DNA from: Microbacterium sp. EST19A
Lineage (GTDB): Bacteria; Actinomycetota; Actinomycetes; Actinomycetales; Microbacteriaceae
NCBI RefSeq assembly: GCF_019969685.1
Contig: NZ_JAHXYZ010000001.1
Coordinates: forward strand, 992,001 to 1,056,000
Direction: 5' to 3'
DNA: 64,000 nucleotides
This document shows positions 50,772-57,899 of the stretch, one piece after another. The position numbers and the translations under genes are program-made. The number at the start of each line of letters is the position of its first letter. Positions within the stretch are counted from its first letter, which is position 1. The notes under the pieces are model-generated. The model was not told where the DNA came from. It was given only the letters and a program-made list of their open reading frames with translations, and ran no database searches.

Positions 50772-52784
50772 CTAGCGGCTCTGCCGCTCCGCTTCGCGAC
50801 GGTCGCGCTCCGCGAGGGCGGCGAGCTTGGCGTTGTACTCCTCTAGCTCGGCATCCCCGGTGCGATCCGCGTTCCGGTCGCTCCGGCGCTGCACCTTGGT
50901 GTCGTTGCGGCTCCACTGGATCGCGACCGTGATCGCCAGGATAAGCGTCGGGATCTCACCGATCGACCACGCGATGCCTCCGCCGACATACTGGTCCGTC
51001 ATCGGGTCGGCGCCCCACGCGCGGCCCATCGACCCGAACCAGTCGGCGACCATGAGGCCCTCCTGCATCATGATCGCGATGCCGAAGAACGCGTGCATGG
51101 CCATGATGGCGATGAGGGTGATGAGGCGTCCGGGGTACGGCAGCCGGTACGGCACCGGGTCGGCGCCGATCAGGCTCATCACGAACAGGTAGCCCGACAG
51201 CAGGAAGTGGATGACCATCCACTCGTGGCCGAGGTGCTCGTACATCGACCAGCGCACGAGATCGGTGAAGTAGAACGCCCAGAGCGACAGGATGAAGATC
51301 GCCGCCGCCACGAACGGGTGCGTGAGAACCCGGGCCACGGGTGAGTGCACGGCCCACATGATCCACTCGCGGCCGCCGCGGGTGCCGTCGTCGCGCTTGT
51401 GGACGGCGCGCAGCGCGAGAGTGATGGGCGCGCCCGTGACGAGCAGCAGCGGGATCGCCATCGACAGCATCATGTGCCCGAGCATGTGCACGCTGAAGAG
51501 ATACTCCTGGTACGCGTTGATCGGCCCGCCGGTGACCCAGACGAGCAGCAGCATCCCCAGGACCCAGAACACGGTGCGGTAGATCGGCCAGCGGTCGCCC
51601 CGGCGGTGCAGGCGGATCACTCCCGCGAGGTAGAGGAAAAGTCCGAACCCGGCCGCGACGAGCCACAGCACGTCGATGTTCCACGCGGTGAACCAGCGCT
51701 CGAGCGTGAGCTCCGGCGGCAGCGTCGTGCCGGTCAGGATCTCGGCCGGTGTCTGCGCGAACGCCGCGGTCTCGCCGGTCGGCGGGGGCGTGCGGGCGAG
51801 GGCGGCGGCGGCACCGGATGCCAGGCCCATCAGGGCGACCTCTCCGAGCACGAGCATCCAGAACCAGCGCGTGGCGCGTTCGCCCGAGAGCTTCGGGATG
51901 AGGCGGGTGCGGTACCAGGCGCCGAGCAGGCCCATGCCGACGAGCAGCGCGACCTTCGCGAGCACGATCGCGCCGTACGGGGTCGTCCAGAGCGCATCCC
52001 AGCTGCCCACCGCGACGATCGAGCGGGTCACCCCCGACACGGCGACGACCGCGAAGGCGGCGATCGCGAGCGACGAGTAGCGCGCCACGAGGCGCGGAGT
52101 GTCGACATCGGTGCGTCCGCGCAGGAGCACGAGCAGCAGCAGCCCGCCGAGCCAGACGGCCGCGGCGATCATGTGCAGCAGGATCGAGTTCACCGCGATG
52201 TTGTGCCCGGCGAGATCTCCGGCGTGCCCCTGCGTGGCGAGCGGGAGGAAGGATGCCGCGGCCAGGAACGCCGTGATGAGGGTCGGGGTCCACGTGCGCC
52301 ACGCGAAGGCCAGGACCGTGATCACAGCGCCGAAGATCGTGGTGATGAGCCAGGACTGGCCGAGCGGAAGATCGAGCAGGAACCGCCCGAGCTGCGTGCC
52401 GAACTCGCGCTCGATGCTGAGCTTCGGGTTGAACGCCGCCATGAACGCGAGGAAGCCGGCGAGCCCGGACGCGACGGTGAACACCGCGGCGCCCACCGAG
52501 GCGACGTTCAGGGCCGTGTCGAAGGCGCGCTCTCCGGCCCGCAGCGCGAACAGGGCCAGCACGAGCGCGCCCAGCATCGCCGCACCGGCGATGTTCATCA
52601 CCAGCTTCGCGATCGGCGTGCCCCAGAGCACGAAGGGCCCGGGATCCTGCAGCAGCGGCGGTTTGGCTCCGCCGCCGAGCGCGAGGGCGATGACTGTCGC
52701 GATGACCGCTGCGACGACGAGGATCACGATCCCCGCGAGTCGATACGCCGAGGACCCACTGGTCGTCTCGGCGCGGGAAGTCAC
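50772..52784 (-). CDS. CopD-CtaG fusion: copper-resistance and cytochrome c oxidase assembly domain protein
   Basis: Polytopic membrane protein of 670 aa. Residues about 15-330 form a CopD-like domain (eight or nine TMs, HGAGDLAGHNIAVNSILLHMIAAAVWLGG-type histidines, seen as GHAGDLAGHNIAVN and LLHMIAAAVWLGG). Residues about 365-640 form a caa3_CtaG domain (SVHMLGHMMLSMAIPLLLV, HPFVAAAIF, YEHLGHEWMVIHFLLSGYLF in parts). Copper import or delivery to cytochrome oxidase is the usual assignment for this actinobacterial fusion. GTG 52784 is 6 nt after TAGGCT, so probably leaderless. Ends in a charged cytoplasmic tail. Confidence 0.9.
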   Translation of the reverse strand: MTSRAETTSGSSAYRLAGIVILVVAAVIATVIALALGGGAKPPLLQDPGPFVLWGTPIAKLVMNIAGAAMLGALVLALFALRAGERAFDTALNVASVGAAVFTVASGLAGFLAFMAAFNPKLSIEREFGTQLGRFLLDLPLGQSWLITTIFGAVITVLAFAWRTWTPTLITAFLAAASFLPLATQGHAGDLAGHNIAVNSILLHMIAAAVWLGGLLLLVLLRGRTDVDTPRLVARYSSLAIAAFAVVAVSGVTRSIVAVGSWDALWTTPYGAIVLAKVALLVGMGLLGAWYRTRLIPKLSGERATRWFWMLVLGEVALMGLASGAAAALARTPPPTGETAAFAQTPAEILTGTTLPPELTLERWFTAWNIDVLWLVAAGFGLFLYLAGVIRLHRRGDRWPIYRTVFWVLGMLLLVWVTGGPINAYQEYLFSVHMLGHMMLSMAIPLLLVTGAPITLALRAVHKRDDGTRGGREWIMWAVHSPVARVLTHPFVAAAIFILSLWAFYFTDLVRWSMYEHLGHEWMVIHFLLSGYLFVMSLIGADPVPYRLPYPGRLITLIAIMAMHAFFGIAIMMQEGLMVADWFGSMGRAWGADPMTDQYVGGGIAWSIGEIPTLILAITVAIQWSRNDTKVQRRSDRNADRTGDAELEEYNAKLAALAERDRREAERQSR

Positions 52785-52790
52785 CCCACC

Positions 52791-52796
52791 AGCCTA
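52791..52796 (-). promoter_or_regulatory. -10 box of the CopD-CtaG gene (leaderless)
   Basis: TAGGCT on the minus strand ends 6 nt before GTG 52784. Confidence 0.45.
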
Positions 52797-52849
52797 AGCC
52801 GCGGCATCCGCCCCGGCTGACCGTCCTCGCCCGCGTCCCGGGGATCGCA

Positions 52850-52882
52850 GAAGGCCGCCACCCGGGAGGGGCGGCGGCCTTC
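52850..52882 (-). terminator. Terminator of the HU gene
   Basis: GAAGGCCGCC (52850-52859) and GGCGGCCTTC (52873-52882) form a perfect 10-bp stem with extra inner C/G pairing, 17 bp after the HU stop codon. Confidence 0.75.
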
Positions 52883-52898
52883 GTGAAGGTGCGTCGAA

Positions 52899-53186
52899 TT
52901 ACTTGACGGCAGCCTTGAGCTTGGAGCCAGCGGTCACCTTGACGCGCTTGCCGGCCGGGATCTTGATCTCGGCGCCGGTCTGCGGGTTGCGACCCGTGCG
53001 GGCGGCCGTGTCGACCTGCTCGAACGAGATCCAGCCCGGGATCGAGACCTTGCTGCCCTTGGCAACAGCGTCGGAGACCGTGGCGAACAGCGAGTCGAGG
53101 ACACCGGAGACGGTGGCCTGGCTCTGGCCCGTTGCGCTTGCGATGCTCGCGACGAGCTCGGTCTTGGTGATGGACTTGTCAGCCAT
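52899..53186 (-). CDS. hupB: HU family DNA-binding protein
   Basis: Nucleoid protein of 95 aa. SITKTELVASIASATGQS, then GSKVSIPGWISFEQVDTAARTGRNPQTGAEIKI (in parts) includes the beta-arm RNPQTG that inserts into the minor groove, and the tail ends GSKLKAAVK. It lacks the long Lys/Ala/Pro tail of mycobacterial HupB. ATG 53186 has a strong SD (GGAGGAG). It ends in a strong hairpin terminator. The upstream 190 bp to the TetR stop holds its promoter; no clear boxes assigned. Confidence 0.93.
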   Translation of the reverse strand: MADKSITKTELVASIASATGQSQATVSGVLDSLFATVSDAVAKGSKVSIPGWISFEQVDTAARTGRNPQTGAEIKIPAGKRVKVTAGSKLKAAVK

Positions 53187-53378
53187 GTCACTCCTCCAGC
53201 GACGAGATCCCGTCGCATCGTTATGTGTTCGGAGCGGATGCTCCTGGTCTTGCGACCGCCTCGAATGTATCAACGACCGCCCACATTTCCGCGTCATTTC
53301 GCGGGTTTTGGGCAATTACTGGGCGTGTCGCACCACTTCCGTCACTCCAGTCACAGGTTTCATCCGTTTCACGCGCGG

Positions 53379-53960
53379 TCAGCGCGGGCGGTGGGCGTCG
53401 ATCACGGACCGCGCCGTGCGCTCGAAAGCCGGCGTCACGCGGTCGTCGCCGTCGAGATATCCGCCCACGAGGGCGGCGTCCCGCAGCAGCACGAGGGATG
53501 CCGCGACATCGGCCGGATGGTCCAGTCCCGCGCCTTCCGCCACAGCCTGCAGGGTCGCGCGGAACCACTCGCGATGCTCGCCGATGAGCTGACGCACCGC
53601 TCCCCCGGCATCCGGATACTCGGCTGCCGCGTTGATGAACGGGCATCCGCGCGTGTGCCGGAGGCGGATGTCGGCGGCGATGCCGTCGACGATCGCCGTC
53701 AGCAGTCCTTCCGGCTCGGCGACCGCGGCACCGGCGTCGGCGAACATGCCGCGGAGCATCTCGTCCTCATTGCCGAGGTAGGCGAGGACGAGGTTCTCCT
53801 TGCCGCCGAACTGCTTGTAGAGCGTCGCGCGCGTCACGGCGGCCTCTTCGATCACGCGGTCGACGCCGACCGCGTGGATGCCCTCCTCGTAGAACAGGCG
53901 GGTCGCGGCGTCGATCAATCGAGCTCGGGCGGGACTGGGGCGCTTCGTCGTGGTGTTCAT
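53379..53960 (-). CDS. TetR family transcriptional regulator
   Basis: Regulator of 193 aa. The HTH spans about residues 12-55 (RLIDAATRLFYEEGIHAVGVDRVIEEAAVTRATLYKQFGGKENLV in parts); the C-terminal domain includes TRGCPFINAAAEYPD, as in AcrR/YcdC-like members that respond to electrophiles or solvents. ATG 53960 begins after a short basic leader MNTTTKRP. It diverges from the alpha/beta hydrolase at 54114 and surely binds the palindrome between them. Confidence 0.9.
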   Translation of the reverse strand: MNTTTKRPSPARARLIDAATRLFYEEGIHAVGVDRVIEEAAVTRATLYKQFGGKENLVLAYLGNEDEMLRGMFADAGAAVAEPEGLLTAIVDGIAADIRLRHTRGCPFINAAAEYPDAGGAVRQLIGEHREWFRATLQAVAEGAGLDHPADVAASLVLLRDAALVGGYLDGDDRVTPAFERTARSVIDAHRPR

Positions 53961-54035
53961 GGTGGTCTCTCCTCTCATCGTCGCATCCGATCCGCCGCTT
54001 CCGGATGACGACTTCCACGAATTTTGAGAAAGCAC

Positions 54036-54065
54036 TTGCGGTAGATAGAACGTTCGGTCTACTAT
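54036..54065 (+). promoter_or_regulatory. Promoter of the TetR-linked hydrolase gene
   Basis: TTGCGG (54036-54041) and TACTAT (54060-54065) are 18 bp apart, with the TetR palindrome lying in the spacer and touching the -10 box. Confidence 0.55.
54042..54061. promoter_or_regulatory. TetR-type operator
   Basis: TAGAT-A-GAACGTTC-G-GTCTA: a 20-bp near-palindrome with central GAACGTTC and TAGA/TCTA ends, in the TetR-hydrolase divergent region. Placement within the promoter spacer fits repression. Confidence 0.65.
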
Positions 54066-54113
54066 CACTATACGGCAGCCGCACAGGGCGGGGCCCGACA
54101 AGGAGAAGACATC

Positions 54114-54956
54114 ATGAACAGCACCGACAGCACCAGCACCGGCAAGGCCCCGATCGTCCTCATCCACGGACTGTGGATGACGCCGAAGAGCTGGGACACG
54201 TGGGCGGACCGCTTCCGCGCGAAGGGTCACGAGGTCATCGTCCCTGGGTGGCCCGGCATCGACGACCGCACGGTCGAAGACATCCGCCGCAACCCGGCAG
54301 CACTCAAGGGCATCGGCCTGAAGCAGATCGCCGACAACTACGAGCGCATCATCCGCGCCCTCCCGGTCAAGCCGATCATCATGGGCCACTCCTTCGGCGG
54401 CGTGATCACGCAGATGCTCGCCGACCGCGGACTCGGCGTCGCGTACGTCGGCGTCGCCCCGGGGCAGACCGCGGGCGTCACGGCCCTCCCCCTCTCCACC
54501 CTCTGGACCGGCACACCGATCCTCTCCAACCCGTTCGGGCGCAACGGCGCCAAGCCGCTGTCGAAGCGCCACTTCCACTTCACTTTCGGCAACGACCTCC
54601 CCCGCGCAGCATCCGATGCCCTCTGGGAGGAGTACGCGGTGAACTCCTACAACCGGGTGTTCTTCGAAGGGGTCCTCTCGGTGCTGAACGAGAAGGGCGG
54701 CGTCACCCACGTCGACTACGCCCGCACCGACCGCGCTCCGCTGCTGCTGATCGCCGGAGAGATCGACCACGTCGTGCCGCCGGCCATCGTGCGGGCGATC
54801 GAGAAGAAGTACCGCTCCACGGGGAGCCCTGCCACCGTCGAGCGCAAGGAGTACGCCGGACGCACGCACCGGCTCGTCAGTCAGGACGGCTGGGAAGAGA
54901 TCGCCGACGAGGCCCTCGCCTGGGCGGTGTCGCACGCGACAGCATCCGTCGCCTGA
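54114..54956 (+). CDS. Alpha/beta hydrolase under TetR control
   Basis: Hydrolase of 280 aa. PIVLIHGLWMTPKSWD (oxyanion), HSFGGVITQ nucleophile elbow GHSFGG, IAGEIDHVVPP acid and YAGRTHRLV His complete the triad. ATG 54114 follows a short leader with AAGGAGAAG as SD. Many actinobacterial TetR-hydrolase pairs of this kind respond to xenobiotics or esters; the real substrate is unknown. A nested hairpin repeat lies 39 bp past the stop codon and separates it from the convergent DUF559 gene. Confidence 0.88.
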   Translation: MNSTDSTSTGKAPIVLIHGLWMTPKSWDTWADRFRAKGHEVIVPGWPGIDDRTVEDIRRNPAALKGIGLKQIADNYERIIRALPVKPIIMGHSFGGVITQMLADRGLGVAYVGVAPGQTAGVTALPLSTLWTGTPILSNPFGRNGAKPLSKRHFHFTFGNDLPRAASDALWEEYAVNSYNRVFFEGVLSVLNEKGGVTHVDYARTDRAPLLLIAGEIDHVVPPAIVRAIEKKYRSTGSPATVERKEYAGRTHRLVSQDGWEEIADEALAWAVSHATASVA

Positions 54957-54994
54957 TGCCGGGAGGCTGCGCGCGGCGGGTCGTGCGCACTGGG

Positions 54995-55067
54995 TCGGGC
55001 GGAGATCTCGCTGATGGGCGGAGGTTTGCGAGAGCATCCTCCGCCCATCGGTGTGATCTCCGCCCGA
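54995..55067. terminator. Nested long hairpin (bidirectional terminator or repeat copy D)
   Basis: Outer arms TCGGGCGGAGATC (54995-55007) and GATCTCCGCCCGA (55055-55067) are perfect over 13 bp; inner arms GATGGGCGGAGG (55013-55024) and CCTCCGCCCATC (55038-55049) are perfect over 12 bp, with a 13-nt loop. It ends one base before the DUF559 stop. CTCGCTGATGGGCGGAG (55007-55023) matches repeat copy A at 16 of 17 bases. Confidence 0.75.
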
Positions 55068-55892
55068 TCACGCGGCGTGGTGGAGGCGCTGTGCGATGGC
55101 GGCGAGGATGGTCCGCTGAACCCACGGCCACTGGTTCATGAGGTGGTCGTATCCGATCCGGATCACGTGATAGCCGTGCAGCTTCAACAGAGCGTCGTGT
55201 TCGATTTCGCTCGAGCGCTGCGCGCCGACGTGATGACCTCCGTCGATCTGGACGACGAGGAGGTCGCCGAGCAAGAAGTCGACCCGATGCCCGAGAATCC
55301 ACACCTGCGGAGTGATCGAGACGTTCAGCCAAGCGAGTCGCGTGAGGAAGATCGTCTCGGTGCCCGAGTCCGCGAACGGTTGCGCCTCCGCGAGCAGCTG
55401 ACGCGCAGCGGGTGGCAACGGGGCACGCTCGAGCTCACCCGGATCGACGAGCCTCTGCCGGAACGCCGACTCCCACGTCGCGATCGCACTCTCGTAGGGC
55501 TGACATCGCGCGAGGATCACCAGCGCGTTCTCGAGGGAGTCTTCGCAGGAATCCGGGTCGCGCGGAAAGATCGGCTTGCTCCAGTGGACGACTCCACGCG
55601 CTGATGACGCATGACCCGATGTCGATGGGGCGGCCAGATGTGGCCCGGAGTCATCGAGCACCCAAAGACCCCTGCGGGCGGCGAGTGTCACGCAGCTGAG
55701 CACGACACCACGTCTGGCGGCAGCGACGAGCATGGCATCCGCTTCCCGCAGCGCCACCCAGCCACGGCACACCGAGAAGATCAGACCTCGCTCCCGCGCA
55801 CGGCGCAGAGCGTGATCACTCACCCCCGCGTTCCTCAATGTCCTGACTCTCGCCACGCCGTCGCGTGCTCGCAACGCAGAAGTCACATCCAT
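55068..55892 (-). CDS. DUF559/Vsr-like endonuclease-fold protein with N-terminal wHTH
   Basis: Protein of 274 aa. The N terminus resembles AbiEi-type antitoxin winged helices (VARVRTLRNAGVSDHALRRARERGLIFSVCRGWVAL in parts). The C-terminal DUF559 domain has a PD-(D/E)xK-like core: FLTRLAWL, then HRVDFLLGDLLVVQIDGG and a final LHGYHVIRIGYDHLM. Such proteins are common in Microbacteriaceae near repeats and are suspected defence or toxin-antitoxin parts, without firm function. No partner toxin gene is adjacent. Upstream lies the 448-bp repeat-rich gap. Confidence 0.8.
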   Translation of the reverse strand: MDVTSALRARDGVARVRTLRNAGVSDHALRRARERGLIFSVCRGWVALREADAMLVAAARRGVVLSCVTLAARRGLWVLDDSGPHLAAPSTSGHASSARGVVHWSKPIFPRDPDSCEDSLENALVILARCQPYESAIATWESAFRQRLVDPGELERAPLPPAARQLLAEAQPFADSGTETIFLTRLAWLNVSITPQVWILGHRVDFLLGDLLVVQIDGGHHVGAQRSSEIEHDALLKLHGYHVIRIGYDHLMNQWPWVQRTILAAIAQRLHHAA

Positions 55893-56010
55893 GCGACCTC
55901 ATGCTGCGCGGATCGAGCACCCCTCGCAGGGCATCACCCCCGACTTCCGCGAAGCGTGTGCACAGTTGCGCCACGGCATCCGCAGTGGACGAGAAGTCGA
56001 CGCCCCCGGT

Positions 56011-56063
56011 CTGGGAGGAGAACACCGCGTCGGGAGGGTGGATCCGCCGCGAACCTCAGCCCA
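56011..56063 (-). repeat. 3'-end hairpin repeat, copy C1 (degenerate)
   Basis: CTGGGAGGAGAACACCG at the left and ATCCGCCGCGAACCTCAGCCCA at the right, in parts, match the reverse complement and the inner segment of copy B respectively. On the minus strand it is in the same sense as copies A and B relative to the upstream gene (rpsN). Confidence 0.45.
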
Positions 56064-56114
56064 AGCCCGCGAAGTCAGCCCAAACCCGCGAGAGAAGCCC
56101 AAGCCCAAGCCTTC

Positions 56115-56150
56115 GCACCCGCACCCGCACCCGCACCCGCACCCGCACCC
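56115..56150. repeat. Hexamer tandem repeat (GCACCC)6
   Basis: Six perfect consecutive copies of GCACCC inside the rpsN-DUF559 gap. A slippage-prone microsatellite; no function evident. Confidence 0.9.
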
Positions 56151-56176
56151 GCGAGAACTAGCGCAGAGAACCCGGT

Positions 56177-56228
56177 CCGGAGGAGATCACACTGTCGGGA
56201 GGATGCCCTGTACTTCAGACTCAGCCCA
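56177..56228 (-). repeat. 3'-end hairpin repeat, copy C2 (degenerate)
   Basis: CCGGAGGAGATCACACTG at the left and GACTCAGCCCA at the right keep both ends of the family; the middle differs. Confidence 0.4.
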
Positions 56229-56293
56229 AGCCGGTGAAGCCAGCCCGACGCAGCGAGCGCACCGCGAGTGCGCGAAACACCCCCGGACACGGA

Positions 56294-56327
56294 GAAGGGG
56301 CGAGGATCCGAAGATCCTCGCCCCTTC
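56294..56327 (-). terminator. Terminator of the rpmB-rpmG-rpsN operon
   Basis: GAAGGGGCGAGGATC (56294-56308) and GATCCTCGCCCCTTC (56313-56327) make a perfect 15-bp stem with loop CGAA, 13 bp past the rpsN stop. Confidence 0.85.
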
Positions 56328-56340
56328 TGTCTGCTGAGAC

Positions 56341-56646
56341 TTACCAGCTGGACTTGGTGACACCGGGCAGCTCGCCACGGTGTGCCATGTCACGGAAGCG
56401 GACACGCGAGATGCCGAACTTCGTGAGGACACCGCGGGGGCGGCCGTCGATGACGTCGCGCGAACGCACGCGAGCCGGCGACGCGTTGCGCGGCAGCTTC
56501 TGCAGGCCGACGCGTGCGGCCTCGCGGGCCTCGTCGGTGGCGTTCGGGTCGACCAGGGTCTTCTTCAGCTCGGCGCGACGCTCGGCGTAACGCTCGACGA
56601 TGACCTTGCGCTGCTCGTTGCGAGCGATCTTGCTCTTCTTAGCCAT
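56341..56646 (-). CDS. rpsN: 30S ribosomal protein S14, zinc-free type
   Basis: Ribosomal protein of 101 aa, the long S14 form. [14 protein letters not shown] start and the C-terminal [21 protein letters not shown] stretch (in parts) are standard. The zinc-binding CxxC pairs of the short 61-aa form are absent. Last gene of the L28-L33-S14 set; 3 bp after the rpmG stop. Such C-minus sets are often de-repressed by Zur when zinc is low, but in some actinobacteria they are the main copies. Confidence 0.95.
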   Translation of the reverse strand: MAKKSKIARNEQRKVIVERYAERRAELKKTLVDPNATDEAREAARVGLQKLPRNASPARVRSRDVIDGRPRGVLTKFGISRVRFRDMAHRGELPGVTKSSW

Positions 56647-56649
56647 TGA

Positions 56650-56820
56650 TCAACGCTCCTCTCGGAATTCGACGTGCTGACGGATGACCGGGTCGTACTT
56701 CTTCAGCACGAGGCGGTCGGGGGTGTTGCGGCGGTTCTTCTTGGTCACGTACGTGTATCCCGTACCTGCCGTGGAACGCAGCTTGATGATCGGACGTACG
56801 TCCTGAGCCTTCTTGGCCAT
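56650..56820 (-). CDS. rpmG: 50S ribosomal protein L33, zinc-free type
   Basis: A 56-aa protein: [20 protein letters not shown], then [24 protein letters not shown] (in parts). The CxxC pairs of zinc-binding L33 are missing. Its ATG shares one base with the rpmB stop (TAATG), so the two are coupled. Confidence 0.95.
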   Translation of the reverse strand: MAKKAQDVRPIIKLRSTAGTGYTYVTKKNRRNTPDRLVLKKYDPVIRQHVEFREER

Positions 56821-57056
56821 TAGAGCTTCACACCCTTCGCCTGGAGGTCCTTGACGACGTTCTCGATGCCGCGGACGTCGATCACCTTGATGCCCTTGGC
56901 GGACACGTTGAGCGTGATCTTACGACCGAGCGACGGGACGAAATACGTCTTCTTCTGCACGTTCGGGTCGAAGCGGCGCTTCGTCCGGCGGTGCGAGTGC
57001 GAGACGTTGTGACCGAAACCGGGAACAGCTCCGGTCACCTGGCACACTGCTGCCAT
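56820..57056 (-). CDS. rpmB: 50S ribosomal protein L28, zinc-free type
   Basis: A 78-aa L28. The N terminus CQVTG keeps one Cys of the usual CxxCG, the second being Thr, so no zinc site. [17 protein letters not shown] is the family core. ATG 57056 heads the operon; the 126-bp gap above contains a 9-bp-arm hairpin and presumably the promoter. No Zur-like box (TGAAAA...TTTTCA) was found there. Confidence 0.95.
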   Translation of the reverse strand: MAAVCQVTGAVPGFGHNVSHSHRRTKRRFDPNVQKKTYFVPSLGRKITLNVSAKGIKVIDVRGIENVVKDLQAKGVKL

Positions 57057-57152
57057 GATGGTGACTCCTTCTCTACCGTGAGGCCAGACGGCCCCACCCA
57101 AGATCCCTTGTCTGCACGCCGCCGGATCCCTCAGGACCCGGTAGCACGCGAA

Positions 57153-57174
57153 CTGCGCACAGGAGTGTGCGCAG
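57153..57174 (-). terminator. Hairpin between mpg and rpmB
   Basis: CTGCGCACA and TGTGCGCAG (perfect 9-bp arms) flank GGAG, starting 8 bp after the mpg stop. Probably the mpg terminator; a regulatory element for rpmB is an alternative. Confidence 0.55.
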
Positions 57175-57182
57175 ACAAAGAG

Positions 57183-57899
57183 TCAGTCTAGCACGGCGGA
57201 GGCGGCCGCCTGCGCCCCGCGACCCCAGCGGAACGGCGACACCGTCGGGTCCGAATCGATCCAGAACCGCCAGGGGAAGGCATCCGTCCCGGCGACCCCC
57301 GCGACACCGACGCGCGGGCCGGTGACGACGTCCGGCCGGGGCTCCCCGAGCCAGAGTTCGGCACGCGCCCCGTGGTGCTCTTCGCCGGTGATCGCGTCGA
57401 TCCCGTCGTGCAGCGGATGCCGGAGCCCGACGGCCTGCCCGAGGCGTCCCGGTCCGCGGGCGAGATCCCGCAAGGCCGTGCGCCCGAGCGGCAGTCCGGC
57501 ACCGCGGCGCCGCGCGGCGGCATCCGTCCCGAAGACGATCTCGCCGGCCCGCAGCAGGATGCCGTCGCCCTGGCCCTCGGGACCCGCGACCACGTTGACG
57601 CAGGAATGGATGCCGTGGCTCAGGTACACGTACAGGTGCCCGGGCTCGCCCCACATCGTCGCGTTGCGCGCCGTCCGGCCCATCCTCGCGTGCGAGCCCG
57701 GATCGGCGAAGTCGCCCGTGCCCTGCCCGTGATACGCCTCGACCTCGGTGATGCGCAGGCGCACCTCGACGGGGGCGGCATCCGGCGGCGTCCCCTGCCC
57801 GGCGACCACGGTGCGCAGCTCGGCACCGAGCAGCCGCGGGGCGACCTCGACGGCCGAGCCGCTCAGCTCCGCGCGGGTGGCTCGGCGCAGGACGGACAT
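57183..57899 (-). CDS. mpg: 3-methyladenine DNA glycosylase (MPG/AAG type)
   Basis: Base-excision repair enzyme of 238 aa. ITEVEAYHG carries the catalytic Glu, followed by DPGSHARMGRTARNATMWGEPGHLYVYLSHGIH in parts (nucleotide-binding groove and Tyr/His wedge) and VVAGPEGQGDGILLRAGE. It should excise alkylated purines such as 3-methyladenine. ATG 57899 shares its A with the stop of the preceding gene (TGATG). An in-frame ATG at 57926 is less likely. Confidence 0.92.
   Translation of the reverse strand: MSVLRRATRAELSGSAVEVAPRLLGAELRTVVAGQGTPPDAAPVEVRLRITEVEAYHGQGTGDFADPGSHARMGRTARNATMWGEPGHLYVYLSHGIHSCVNVVAGPEGQGDGILLRAGEIVFGTDAAARRRGAGLPLGRTALRDLARGPGRLGQAVGLRHPLHDGIDAITGEEHHGARAELWLGEPRPDVVTGPRVGVAGVAGTDAFPWRFWIDSDPTVSPFRWGRGAQAAASAVLD

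Larger units (their letters stand above)
55893..56293. other. Repeat-rich intergenic region without a gene
   Basis: Between the DUF559 start and the rpsN terminator no frame has a convincing start, SD or protein-like composition. It holds two degenerate copies of the hairpin repeat family (56011 and 56177), runs of AGCCCAAGCC-like units, and six tandem GCACCC units. It may be the long 3' region of the rpsN transcript and the promoter region of the DUF559 gene. Confidence 0.6.

Noticed and set aside
56115..56150. CRISPR-like array in the 55.9-56.3 kb gap
   Set aside because: The repeats are a 6-bp microsatellite and loose AGCCCAAGCC units without unique spacers of constant length, and no cas gene is near.
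57057..57182. Zur box upstream of rpmB
   Set aside because: No TGAAAA...TTTTCA-like palindrome is present; the only inverted repeat is GC-rich and looks like the mpg terminator.
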